Below are positions 48,545-60,865 of a stretch of DNA of 64,000 nt, one piece after another. Source of the DNA: Solanum dulcamara (Eukaryota > Streptophyta > Magnoliopsida > Solanales > Solanaceae); the NCBI RefSeq assembly GCF_947179165.1, contig NC_077239.1:19197134-19261133 (forward strand). Direction: 5' to 3'. Position numbers and translations under genes: made by a program. The notes beneath the pieces are model-generated. The model was not told the origin of the DNA, searched no databases, and was given only the letters and a program-made list of their open reading frames with translations. The first letter of the stretch is position 1; every line of letters starts with the position of its first letter.

Positions 48545-49080
48545 AAACTCATTTACAATTGGGACTAACTCAAGAGTGGGGGACTCGACACTATCATCTT
48601 TGGAAGAGTGAGGCTAATCCATAACATCAACTGTAGAAGAATGAGGTTCGAGTTGATGAACAATAGAAGGCCGTAATACATCTCCATCATCATTTTCCCC
48701 TAGGTTGATTAATTAGGTTAAGTAAAATATGAGGTGACCCTATTAAAGAGAGCATTAAGGATACATCGACTCTCTTTGATTTCATGTCATAGCATATTAA
48801 TACCCGTACTGAGCATATCTAAGATAGACATAAGTGGTTGCCTGGGGGATAATTTTACTCTTAACTACGCAGGAATATGACCAAAATACGTGTATCTAAA
48901 CACTCGTAAATGTCTATTATAGTATTGCCCCTATAAGAAGTTCGTAAGGTACCACTACAGCTTGGATTCTCGTAGAATAAGAGGAGCCATTTTAGGAAAT
49001 TACTTAACTTAAAAGGCAGATGCCTACGCTGGGAGGTGATGGAGCGACTTATCTGGTCGTGTGGTGCACTCATTCACGTT
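48545..49080 (-). pseudogene. Ty1/copia remnant: integrase C-terminus and hinge
   Basis: Minus-strand mixed-frame translation gives a series typical of the end of copia integrase: VFRYTYFGHIP near 48880, a KLSP segment, YVYLRYAQYGY (48820), a DMKSKRVDVS segment (48775) and an acidic/serine-rich hinge (ENDDGDVLRPSIVHQLEPH, about 48690-48640). It continues, across the gypsy fragment, in the hinge and RT at 45546-44040. It is decayed, with several frame changes. Confidence 0.7.
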
Positions 49081-49282
49081 ATAATAATGAATTAATGCCC
49101 CATCTTGAATCAATACCAAGACTCCTTACAACTCATACCAAAATCGACACTGAGCAACCAAAGATTAATTGAAAAGGCAGGCCCAGCCGACCCTTTCCCC
49201 CATAAATGACTATCTACTCATGTTCGTAGCTCGATCGAAGGTCAAGACTGTGCTCTATAGTGCTTCACCACTACACTAGCTA

Positions 49283-49354
49283 GAGGAAATAGCCTAATAG
49301 TAGAACATATCCTTGCTAAGGCTGAGGTTGAGGGTTTATGTCCATTCTTCCACT
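49283..49354 (+). pseudogene. trnG: tRNA-Gly (GCC-type) pseudogene
   Basis: Seventy-two bases align end to end with the plant mitochondrial tRNA-Gly(GCC): gaggaaatagc at the acceptor/D side, taatagtagaacat for the D arm, ccttgctaagg for the anticodon arm, ggttgaggg.ttatgtcc for the TpsiC arm and ttccact at the 3' side. The anticodon loop reads ttgctaa, so the anticodon is GCU rather than GCC, and the TpsiC loop TTCAA has become TTTAT. Acceptor pairing is also weakened. A functional tRNA is unlikely. Confidence 0.85.
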
Positions 49355-52300
49355 CCTAGTTTCATCATTTAGTGGTAATAAATGGAGTGCATAAGCCACT
49401 TTAGAGATAGAGGCGAGCAGCAAGTAGCTGCTTGTATAGGGTTCCAAACCTATCTGACTCCTATGAAGTTGTTGGCTTTTCATCAGTCGTTGCATGCTAG
49501 CACGCTAGCCTTTTCCTAACCTAGAAAAAGGGCTACTAGTTGTAGCGCGTAGTGTACTAGTGAATAGGAAAAGCAAATTGAGATTACTAATGACAGATGG
49601 AGGTTAAGGGTAGAACATGTTTAGTGCCTCACCCTTATCTCCCTTGTCGTAGATTGAAAATGATAGGAATACTATCGAGAAAGAAGAGGCATAAATTGCC
49701 TCTCGATCCAATCCATCTTCCCTGGCCTCCCTAACACACTCTTAATACGAAAGAAATCTCCTGCCATAGAAAAGTGATCAAAAGACTTGGTCTCCTCGAT
49801 CACCCTCCCTATCCTTGTAGGTCAAGCTGAATTACATCCTCCTATTCACTAAACTAGTCGAGAGAGATGAACCCACTCTATATTTTTTCAAATCGAAAGC
49901 CCTAACTAGAGATGGAATTCTAGAACCTAAACAACTCAGTTGAGAGCTCTGTGGCTGGTTCAAGGGAAGGTCAAGCAATGATTAATAGGCCATTCTCTCC
50001 CTATCCATCTCTTTATCCCTCATTCCACTAATTCGTTATTACGGATTCAGTTAAGGCATAGACTCTACATTTCTTCATCTTATTAGTGCGGTGTTTGTCA
50101 ATGATGAAAGCTGCTGAACTTTAGACTCAAGTGGAGAAACATGGATAGGCCCCTAGAGGGATTTCAAAGACTAGGGAATATGGGTGGATTATAGAGATAG
50201 GGTAGGGGAAAATCGAAGGCCCAATGATATTGGGCATGGACGAGCCTCGACTAGGCCCGCATTAATAAAAAAAGAAAAACTTCCCCCATTATATCATTAA
50301 CTAGTGTAGGATTCAAGATCAAGTCTAAGATTTGAGTCAAATCGACCTTTCCTCTCATCTCAGGGTAAGGCAAGGAATTGTTTCAAATGTGAGTTCTTCA
50401 ATATCTCAACTGCTCAAGAAGTTTGACTATTTGCCCCTTCGACCCATAGTGGATTCTAGGAGAAGTGAAGATCCTTACCTTGTAGTAGGAAGGTGTTCTT
50501 TGTTGGGAAGGGTTCAAACTGGACTAAAGGCAGGAGAAAAAAAGAGTCCTCTCTTCCTGATCATATTGAACCAGATACTGAATACCTGGGGATGGCCAGG
50601 GCTTCCAAATCAAGGCATGGGTATCTACTATTAAGAGGGAGAAGAAGATCATACATTAAAGAGCCATATCAGTCAACTTCTATTGGGACTTCTATTGGTT
50701 ATTAATTCGACTCTAGGAACTCCTAGCAGCAAACTAGTTTAAAAAAAGAGGCACCCATAGAGAGGTAGGACATATAGGAGCCATCAACCGTATCGACCAA
50801 CAAATGATAGGCTAGAGAGATGGGCTCGTTCGATTAATTAGTGATCCCTGGGCCTACATAACACAGATGTACCTGAAATAGGGATTGGTTGATCGAAAAT
50901 CTTATGCAGGAGTAGGACATTCCATACAAATCTTTCTGATCAGCTAGATGATGGTCCTCTCTATAGAGTCAAGTGGCTTTCAGCTCCTCACAAATCCCAT
51001 TTTTTCATCGACAAGTAGGGTGGATTGTAAGGTTCCTTATTCTGCTTGTAAAGTGGAAGAAGAAGGAGAATGGGAACATCCCCACTAGCAACCCGCATTT
51101 CTAACTCGAAAGGAATCGAAAATGAAAGAAGAATCTGTGCGCACTATGTATGGAGTAGAGTGACTATCTTTAATCTCCTCTTCCCTATCTCTCTTTTTTA
51201 TACCTTTGGCTATTACAGACTGGCAAGGCTTGGCCTAATATTGGATTTGTTTTAAAATTTCCTTTTTTTTTGGAAAGGAAGGATATAGGGACGAAGTCTT
51301 TCCTTTCCTCTTGTTCTTGAAAGGTATCAATCCTCGCTTCTCCCTCTCACATCGATTTTACATTAGATAATGAGCCCATGAGAAAACTCTCTTTTCTTGG
51401 CGCCCGATAGTAGGCTATTAGATTGAGTCGAAAGTCTACCAACGCATAAAGGTTCTGATTTGAGTGAGAGCCCAAATGGGTTAGGCAAGAAGATCTTGAT
51501 CGAAAGATCCAGTATTCTGAATAGTGAGAGAGAATGAAATTAAATCAAATCAATTGAGAATATCATTATCTGTTAGGTGGTCCAATCGACCATCCGAGTC
51601 AGGCTAGGCATCCATGTTATAGAACCTTTCTCTACCTAAGAATCCCATTATTGATCGAATTGGGGTGGATCGAATTCATTGGAAAATGAATAATCTATGG
51701 TTTTAACACACAAAAAAACCTAGAAAAGAGGAAGAGTCACTAAGACAAGAGAGAAATAGGTAAGCAAGCAAGAAGGATAGGTGCAAAAAAAGGCAAGGCA
51801 AATGACCCAAGGTCCCCTTTTCTTACAGTCAAGTGTCTCTCCATCTCTAGGAAGACTGTATCCATGATATGGTAATCTAATCCTTACTTCTTCTAGTCGG
51901 CTCATATTAGCCTGTGCTTTCTTACATGTAGTCATTCCCCCATTCCTTTAGTCTTTTCAAGGGTAATTTTTCCTTAAGTCGCGGTTATGTCTTGCCCCCA
52001 TAGTATAGTGACCGCTTCCATGTTTTCCCCAAATTTCATTAGTTCCAGGCTCAAGTGCTTGTTCATCCATCTTCATTCGAAACAATGGCGAACATCTCCA
52101 TTGAGTGACTATAACATTTATGGTTTACAGTCAAAAGTTCTTAACCAACCTTTTATTTTTTGAATTATTAATATTTCTTAATTAATTCATTATTATATTA
52201 TATATTTCTTTCTGAAGGACTTGTGTTTTATTACACCAAAGGCTTTCAGTGAACTATTAAATCTATCGAGAGTGTACCAAATGTTGACAGTGATGAAGGT

Positions 52301-52588
52301 TATCGACTTTTGTTGGATACAGATCCAATGAGTTCGGTTGAACAGCGTAATAAGTCTAAGGTTGTAGAAGCCTTCGCCAACTTTGATAGGCATAGAATTG
52401 CAAGCAAATAGACCAGAGAGCTTACCCTTTATTTCTATTAGAGTTACGACCTTGTTGTAGTCGGTCCTAAAGGGAGAACCTTGCTACTTACTTGATATAT
52501 CCCTACTTCCTTGCATGGCTCGGCTCATTCTTCGAGCCTTACTTCAAGTTTTAAGGGCTCCCCATTCCTACTATCCAAAACAGGCCTA
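49355..52588. other. Mitochondrial-type spacer, no recognised gene
   Basis: Between the trnG and trnQ pseudogenes I find no coding motif, RNA or repeat I can name. Open frames at 50332-50634 and 50493-50705 overlap in different frames and have no recognisable domain. Confidence 0.5.
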
Positions 52589-52660
52589 TGAAGTGTAGCC
52601 AAGTTGTAAGGCATCAATTTTTGGTACCCGCATGCAAAGGTTAGAATCCTTTTACTCCAG
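52589..52660 (+). pseudogene. trnQ: tRNA-Gln (UUG-type) pseudogene
   Basis: Seventy-two bases match plant mitochondrial/bacterial-type tRNA-Gln(UUG): tgaagtgtagccaag, then tgtaaggcatc (D arm), an anticodon segment with atttttggtac (UUG in the loop), catgcaaaggtt.gaatcc (TpsiC arm, TTCGA changed to TTAGA) and ttttactccag. The acceptor stem has mismatches (TGAAG against CTCCA). It is recognisable but probably not functional. Confidence 0.88.
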
Positions 52661-55600
52661 ATTATGAATACCCGATCCTTACTCTTATTAAGACTCTACT
52701 ATTTCATTCATTTATTCATTCTCGGTGCAAAACCCTCCGGCTAGAGAACTCTTAATCAAATAGAACCCTTCTTTCTGTAATTCCATTTGCATCCTCAAAG
52801 AATGTGATCCTGGCTCAGAAAACTCTTCATCAGCTGTTAGAGGATTTATTTGTGACTTTCCCCTTTCAGAGAGTTTTCAATTGCGATCCTAGCTGAGCAA
52901 ATAATCAAGACCTTCCCCAATAAATATAGGATTCATCGAATGTGAATTCATGAGCAAAGCTTATCAAAAAGTGTGGTGTACTTTTTATCACTTGAAAGGG
53001 TAAAGATCGGTCGTATGCCTTGGAGGAACCATAGATTGCACCATTGGCAACAACGCTTTTGAGTGCCCTTAACCTTAAGGGGGCGTAGATCCAGTTCTGG
53101 GCTAAGGTTACCAGTTTCACAGACCTTCGAAACTCCCTTCTTGAAAAGGTTTAGTAGATCTAGTAGGTTACTGAAAATGACCAAAGAACAAAAAAGGGGC
53201 TAACCAAGAGTCCTTGGCCGACTAAAAAAAGGGTTTGCTGATAGGATAGGGGTAGATAGCCTTTTTTGGCCATATGGATTGAAAAAGTGTTCTTTGGAAA
53301 AGAAACTACACTAGTCTCCCTAGATCAATGGAAGGTCTCAGGTAGATCAATTACCTAAACCATTCTTTTTCCAAGCTGAGGTCTAAGAACTTTCGAAAGA
53401 AAACCCCCAAAGAAAAAATGAGGGGGCACTACCTTCAGTTACAACAGACAAATAAGAGCACATAGCATCATGTACTGGGATCGTTAAACAGATAGCAGCA
53501 TCGCATTGAGAATTGGCTCATTAGATTAACTACTTCGATGAAGAGTTCCTCATATTCTATTTCATTGGCAACTAAAATAGGTGTGAATGGATTACTTGGT
53601 ACCCAGGGCTTCAAAAATGAATTGAAAATAATATCTCTTTGCTTCACCTATTTGTTGTGCCAAGGGATAGTGGTGTCTTGAGTAGATCTTAATTCCATTT
53701 TCTGGCCCCACGGCTTATTTCATATTGATATTTGAATGATGTTCTGTTCACATACTCTTTTTCACACAAAGGCACAAATATTCAGTCAAAACTCCACTTT
53801 TTAGAAAGAAGAGCCTATGACATAAGGCTCCTCCTATGAGCATATGAACCTCCAAACCTAAGGAATAAAGTTCAGCATCGGGAAGCCTACTCCTTATGCT
53901 GTTCGGTACTTAAATATGCTTGCCGCGGAGAAAGACTACTTTTCTATTTGCTTACCTGCGTGCCTTTACTCATGCGGGACTGACTGTGCAATTCTGTGAA
54001 TGGAGCATGTCCTTCTTTTATGGAGGCATTATGGTTTGAAGGCCTTTCTTAGCGGCCTCTTCCTTAAAATGAAGGATTGAAGGAAAATGAGTATATCCCC
54101 CTACAAGCATATGAAGTCGCATTTTAAGGGCCTATGGATGCCTTCGAGGGAAAACTCTCCACTATAAGAGTGACTTTTTTCTTTCTGCTACTCCTGGGTA
54201 TAGGTTTATTACTTCACTTCAATTAGACAATATAACAAATCAAGGGCTTTTCTAAAAGGCTCGACACATGATAACATAGATTTTATCTCAGCTATCTTGT
54301 ATAATAACACGACCGTTGGTGCCCTTCTGAGCCAAGATATAAGGGATTTAAATTCATTAGATGGGACATGTCTTCTCCAAGATCTTAGGGAAATGAAAAT
54401 AAATTCTCAAAGATCAATAAACAAATCTTTAAATTTTTCTATAAATGTAAAATCATAGATAACCCTTTATTTTGAGGTAACTATTCCATAGCCTCGTCGA
54501 CTACCTTGCCTGACCTTGAGCTCTTTGCTTCTCAGTGTTAACAAAACCAAAGGTAAGTACTGTTGATAAATATAGGTTTAAGGTATGAAAATATTCTTTC
54601 TATCTCCTCACTCCCTGACTCTATTTTTGAAAGAAGGGCAGTTGAACTCATACCTGCCATTAAGAGGAATCGCTCCTCGGTAGTACTAGTTAGAACTAAT
54701 CTCCTAACTTTTGAAACTGAGTTTCTCCAGTCCTGGGAGAGTTGCTTCTTTCTTTGACTTGCCTTTCCCACTTCAAAAGGTTTCCAAAAGACCTTATCCC
54801 TCAAACCTCATGTGGAAAGAAAGATTCCTTAGGTTGTTGTTTGATAGAAGAGATATACATTGGGATGAAGTTGACAGAATGGCATCCGCTTTGTTAAGGA
54901 TCCTCGCTATTTCAACTAGTTTTATTTTCTAGTAATGAACTAGATTAGTGGAAATGGGATTCAAGCCTATAAGTCAAGTACGCAAGAAGAGTTTATAGGC
55001 AAAGACACTCTTAGTCGAAGGTAGGGCAGTCTTCCTAGCTTTAGGGTCAATCGAATAGATAGAAGATCTAGTGCCTCGGTCAGAGAGAATAGGGCATGAG
55101 TTCGTAACCTAGTAGAATATTATTTTTTGATCCCGAGGAAAGCTATTATAGTGATTCCACTAGACTTGAAAGCAAATGAAATAAATTTGGATAAAGCTTT
55201 AACCAAGCGTAGTTGGCGGAGTATGTCCTCTTGATTTGAAGTTTTGTGGATTCCTAGTCTACTATAACTTACTTAATAGAATATGGTATTAAATAATCAT
55301 TTTTTAGTAAATAACAAAGGACAGTGATTGACTGCCAAGTTTATTTATGTGCCTCTTTGTTTTCTTGAAATAAGTTTATGCACTAGACTGCCCCTTTACT
55401 ATGGCTGGTTACATATGAGAATATTGATTTGTTTTCTTTCTTTGATTCCCAATGGTTTTAGTTGTAGTTTCAGTTTGTTCTGGATGGTTTCATTTTCTTT
55501 TACTATCAATCTAGATGACGGACGAAGGGATTGGAGTCAACCTTACTTCCTTTATTTGAGTTAGAGGTCTTACTACTTTATCACTATGCATAGGGTTGTC

Positions 55601-58600
55601 ACAATAAAATATACAAGAAAGGGGGAACTCCTAACAAAAGCACCTTGAGACGGGGCTTTTCTACACAAGTAGATATCGCGCCTAACCTTTGAAATTGAGT
55701 TGCTTCTCTCTCTTGTTCCTTATTTGGTTCCTGCCAGTGGCTTAGAAGCAAGATACCCGAACTATATAGAGGGAGAAAATCAGCAGGATTTAAGAAGCTA
55801 GTTCAAAGCTAATGTATCAATCAGTTTTCTTTCTATCTTGTTTTCTGCCAGGGGTAGATGCCTTAGATTAAGAAATGGTTGGTATGACCTTAGTCCATTC
55901 CTGATGATCCTCTCTTGGTCAATTTCTTGGGGTTTTAGACCATTGGTTTCTTTTTTAGTTGTTTCAAGTGCATCGGCTTTGCTTTGACTTGACTTGTCCA
56001 TATTGTGAGTAATCGATGTAAGAAATATTCTTCTATGATAAGTGGTCCAATCCACCGTAAGAAGTATCCTATTCTATTACGTTTCCTGTAGATCGAGGGC
56101 CTCTTCTTCCTGCCTTTTCTGTAAGACTTTTTTTCTTGCCTAAGTATGTGTCTACCTACCTTATTCTTATATTCCTTACCCTTCCTTATCATGAGACTTG
56201 GTATGCTTAGATTCTGGTTCCCCAACCAATTGTTGAATCTTTTTTTTTCTTGGTGTGTGGGATAATAGAGGGGCAGATTAGCTTTCTTCTCCCTTGCAGA
56301 TCTATTACAACTAGCGATTATGGTAAATATTATTATAGATATTGGGGCTTATTTAATAGAAATCAGTCGTACCTAGCCTCGCTTCACATCGCAAACATTG
56401 TCCAATGATTTATGAAACCACGAAAAGAGCAGAATTAGTGCATCTGATCTTTCTTCTTCAGTGCCAAGCATAAAGAGCTAGCACTAAGAGAAGGAGATGA
56501 ATCTTTATTGACTTTGTTTTGAATAACTTGGATAACATCGTTATGGACATTTGAGAGAGGCTATTTCTACTAGTGCTCCTCCTTCTGCTAATGTTAGTGC
56601 AACTTTAATAGTTGTTAAAGCAAAGATTGGATACCTCTTTTATTATTAATTATTAATTGGCACTCTATATTTGTCCTAATATCATAATACATGGCTATGT
56701 CCCTGACTAGAGACTAATGCAATTAGTTCCTTCCTCTGCCTTCCCTTTCGACATTCGCCAATTGAAAAGGACAGTTGATTGAGTCTGAACCAATATTTAA
56801 AGATGGAAGGAAGACCTGGATGGACTTAATTATGAGCATAGACAATCCTTTGCGGATGAGAGAGAAATTAAAATAGATTGACCAATCGAGTCAAAGCAGA
56901 TCGATAAGCAGAACCGAAGACCTACCAAGGTTGAAAACAGGAATGTGGTCAACCAATCAATATTTTCATTTTATATGGGGATAGGGAACTAGTCGAGCAA
57001 ACTCAATTTCTTGAAGAAAAAAGAGGGCGCTCTTCTAATATTGAGCTCCTAGCTGCTCTACCTCTCTATTTTCAAAACCCTTGCTTACTTATAGCCCTAT
57101 AACCAAGCATGCAGGCAAGACATTAGGGCACTTGTAAAATGGATATTGCAATTCATTTTTTTATATTAAAGGGGTGGCATGTGAATACAACAATCCCATA
57201 TTATGGAATAAAAGTAGTGGCACTTGCAGAAATAGGTTTTGAGGAAGGGACTGATTGAACTAAGGAACTGAACTAATGGACGAGGAGGAATAATAAGTCA
57301 ATCTTGGTTGGAATTGAAACCGGGGAAACTGACCACCTGATCGGCAATGGGCATAAATGCTAAAATAAGATTCACTCATTCTTCAGTCCTCACGTAGACA
57401 TAAAGGGGATGCCCCACAGATAGGATTCAAATTTCTAAATGGGAAAGCATTTTTTGTTGGCCTATACGATGACTCTGAATCAAAGATTTAGTTACTACCA
57501 ACAAAAACATACTATATTTACTAGTTTAAATCGATTCACTTAGCTAGATAAAAGCCTTATTACATATGCAATTCAACTAGTGTGTAATACATCCAACATT
57601 CTCAATATTAAACACTTTTGGCAAGACAGAGCAAGACTTTTCTATGGGAACCTGGTAAAGGAGGCATGTCTTGTCAAATAGGCTTCTAATAAGACTATCC
57701 AATGAATTATGCAATGACTTTATTTTTCGTAGCGTCAACATTATATTTATATCTCCCTTATCTAGTCGAGATTCCCTAAGAGAAAGGGATTAAATCTGTA
57801 GTTGTAGTTGCTATACGTCAATCTAATCTCACTTCCATTCATCATCCATTGTGAGGAAAGATTCTTGAATAACAGGCTAAGAATAGTCTTATAAGTCCCT
57901 GTCCGTTATGTATTCTCAATAAGAAAGTCCCTTCCTTCGGCTAGTAAGGATTTTCATTTTAGGCAAGTAAGCTGCAGCACGAGTACCCTTTTTTTGACTT
58001 TTGCTTCAATAGAGGAGATTTTCATTGGACTAGTTAAAAGAATTAGATAACATACCGGGTTTATATAAGAAAAAGTTCACGTAGAGAAAAGAGATTAGAC
58101 TAGTCATTTTACTACTAGCATTTACGAGCCTCCCGCTTCGGTAATATCTTATGTTTTACTAGACGAGCTGCCCTGTCAACCCTTTGCAGCGCTTTCTTCC
58201 TAGCTAGAACTCACACAGTGTAAAATAAATAAGAACGTCACATAGTCTGACTCCCTAGCGCATAGAGCAAAAGTAAGCTACTTCTCTCGAGAAGAAGAAA
58301 TAGTCCACCGATCTGCTCAGATAAAGATGCCTCCTCTCTTTCCAAGCTAGATCCAATGCAACTACTATCAAATTATCTCTTGGGGATAGCATAGGTAAGA
58401 AGGAAGCCAATGCTAGAGGAAGTGAATCGATCATAAGAGGTTGTTAAAAAAGGTTTGTTGCTTGCTCGAGTAGGGGAAGGGATTGACCTAAGGAAAGGTT
58501 TACTTATCCCACTCTAGTGCTGGTAGGAGGACTCCTTTTGAGTAGTCTCATAGGCCAGACCGGTTCCAACCATTCTATCTAAGGCTCTTAGCGAAAAATC

Positions 58601-58640
58601 ACAATTAAGAGTAAGAAAAATCTTGTCTTAGACTTAGATA
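52661..58640. other. Mitochondrial-type spacer, no recognised gene
   Basis: Six kilobases of AT-rich sequence. Short frames (54538-54804 minus, 55328-55564 plus, 55798-56225 minus in two overlapping frames) have no domain I recognise. A 16-base match to the start of small-subunit rRNA at 52805-52820 has no flanking rRNA similarity. The right end may contain the left flank of the linear-plasmid insertion, but I found no terminal inverted repeat. Confidence 0.5.
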
Positions 58641-58662
58641 ACAGTTTCATGTTTAAAGACCA

Positions 58663-60865
58663 TCAGTAAGGGGAAGACTTTGTATAGATGTGTATACAGG
58701 TTGACTCATTATTTAGTTTGTACCAATAGACTTTTGAAGCTAAAACGATACCCTTCTCTATTTCATCTTCTAGCTTCAATTTCCCTATCTCAAAAGGAGA
58801 AATAACATCGCATGAGAGAGGATTCTTAACCACAATAGAGTCTGTGTCCGTGTAGTAAGCATCTTCTCTTGAGATATAGGGATAAATATATATCCTAGCG
58901 TAAGTAGTTATTGTTGTCGATAACTGGACCGCTACGTTGTTCTTGTAGTGCCATTCCCTCGAGGTTGGGTTAGTATTCTTAATATAAGCAACGAGGTTTA
59001 GATTTTGTCTAAGCGGCTCACTGTATATGAACTTCTCATATGTTTGAACCAAAACCCTAAGGCGAGCATCATCATAGATCTTGATAGTAGTGCTTTCAGG
59101 GTATATACCTAATAGACCATAGAGAGAATTCATTAGTATCTTGTAGACGTAGGTCATCACTACATTCCCTTTTTTCTTTGCCTCTTTCCTCTTCTCCGAG
59201 AGAGAACTAACAAAGTCTTTAACTGGGCTTCCCTCACCCTTCTCAAAGAGGTATCCACTCATTGGGACTACAATGTAGCCTATATTTTGGGCATACTTGA
59301 GTTCCTCACTAAAGTATGCCCCTACAAACTTCCTTGTCAGGAAGACCAAAGTCTTATCTTCCATTCGATAGTGGAGGAAAGACCTTTTAAATTTCTTCGT
59401 CATTGGGAAGATCACATATGCCTGGATAAATACAAAGAGTGTACCTATGTCCTACTCACACAAATCCCTATGCAAGAAAGGCTGCCCAATGGGCATGATG
59501 TTTTCCTTTATTACAAAAGGATAAAGCGACTTTACATCATAGTAGTGTGGCTTCTCCCAAAAACCTATCCTCATTGGGGTTTGGTATGTAGATGGGCCAT
59601 TTATCTGGTTTTTAGAACTTCTGACAAAAGAGGTATAGTGCCAATGCACTAAGGCTAAGGTATTTCTCTATGTCAACCTCGAGTTGATACCAAATTCGCT
59701 TTTGTGCCTTTTGCATCACACCGCTAAGAAGAAGGATGTCCTTTCTCAAATAGTTTATCAATTTATCTCTCATACTTTCTAGAGAGTTCAGGGCATAGAT
59801 TCTTTGAAAGTGAATCAAGAGTACCCCTTAAAATATTCAATGAGTCGGGAAAATAGAATAGAACTCTCTTCCCTGATTTGACACTGATCTCATAGATGTA
59901 GTTGTTTCTCATTATAGTTCTTGCCTCACCCTTCCAATTAGACTCCAGGTGCTTTAGCAATAAAAGCCCATCGAATCTTCCTAAATTATGGACGCAAATT
60001 GTTAGGATAGTCCTAAAACCTTTAGCTATATACTCAATTCTGGACACAAAGTCCTCAAGTACTTTACTAATCCTTTCATCAAAGGAGTTTATTGTTATAT
60101 TGTAGTCCTCGCTGAAATAGGTTTCCACCCTATGTTACTTAAAAGGCTCCTTTGGAAGGATAAGCATGAGACTAGATGCATACGGCTTATACGTGTTCTC
60201 TTCGTCGGTTATTAATATCTCCAGATCATCTACAATGAAAGCTTTTCACTCGGTGTCTCTTTTTCCATTTTTGATCGCCGTCATAAATGGGGGGCATAGC
60301 TATGCGTACTATGTATGATCTCATCAGGATAGATAAGTTTTGACTCATTATGTGGGAAGTCCAAATGGATGACCACCTCTAGCAATTTCTCTACCTCCTC
60401 CCCTAAGGGGGCTGCCCCTACGACTTTATTCTCAACAGTATAAACTCATAGCATGAGCCTAACGATACTACTCTCCTCGTACTTTTTAGAGAATTCATTT
60501 AGTATGGATACTATATCCCCATAGACTATACTTAAGGGGATCAATTTACCATTATCTCCATACATCTAAATAGCATACCCCACAATTACGGTTATATCTG
60601 GATTCTCCAGGTCAAAGCTAATTATGAAGTTTGCATACCCTGATAATGGTAAAAAGGGATAATAAAAGAGATACAACATGTGAATGATGACCAAACTAAG
60701 AAGGCGCACTTCATTCCCAAGATGGGGTGGTGGTTTAAACGTCATGTTCGCCAGGATCAATATTGGGTGTTTAGTAATTACTATTTTTGTTTTCTCGACT
60801 CTACCTAAGTACTAATCTACCAATCCTTTCTTACTACCATCATTTATGGCTTCATTTTATTTCAT
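58663..60865 (-). pseudogene. Linear-plasmid family-B DNA polymerase, decayed
   Basis: This is the protein-primed type B polymerase that replicates linear mitochondrial plasmids (invertrons). In order: ExoI-like IVDDLEIL (about 60215), ExoII HNLGRFDG (about 59965), ExoIII YLRKDILLL (about 59750), polymerase motif A DVKSLYPF (59535), motif B KILMNSLYGLLG (59130) and motif C YTDTDSIVV (58845), then a KVYWYK block (58725) just before the stop. The exonuclease and polymerase acidic residues are largely kept, but stops (codon 3, and 59452) and frame changes (near 60140, 59800 and 59630) break it. At about 734 codons it is shorter than usual; the thumb after KVYWYK is missing. The start ATG overlaps the stop of the upstream RNA polymerase (ATGA at 60862-60865). 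Confidence 0.92.

Noticed and set aside
52805..52820. 16-base match to the start of small-subunit rRNA (tgatcctggctcagaa)
   Set aside because: The bases that follow do not continue as rRNA. A match this short can be chance or an isolated scrap.
55798..56225. Two overlapping minus-strand frames of 85 and 96 codons, the latter lysine/arginine rich
   Set aside because: No recognisable family and mutually overlapping. The basic composition follows from AT-rich sequence.
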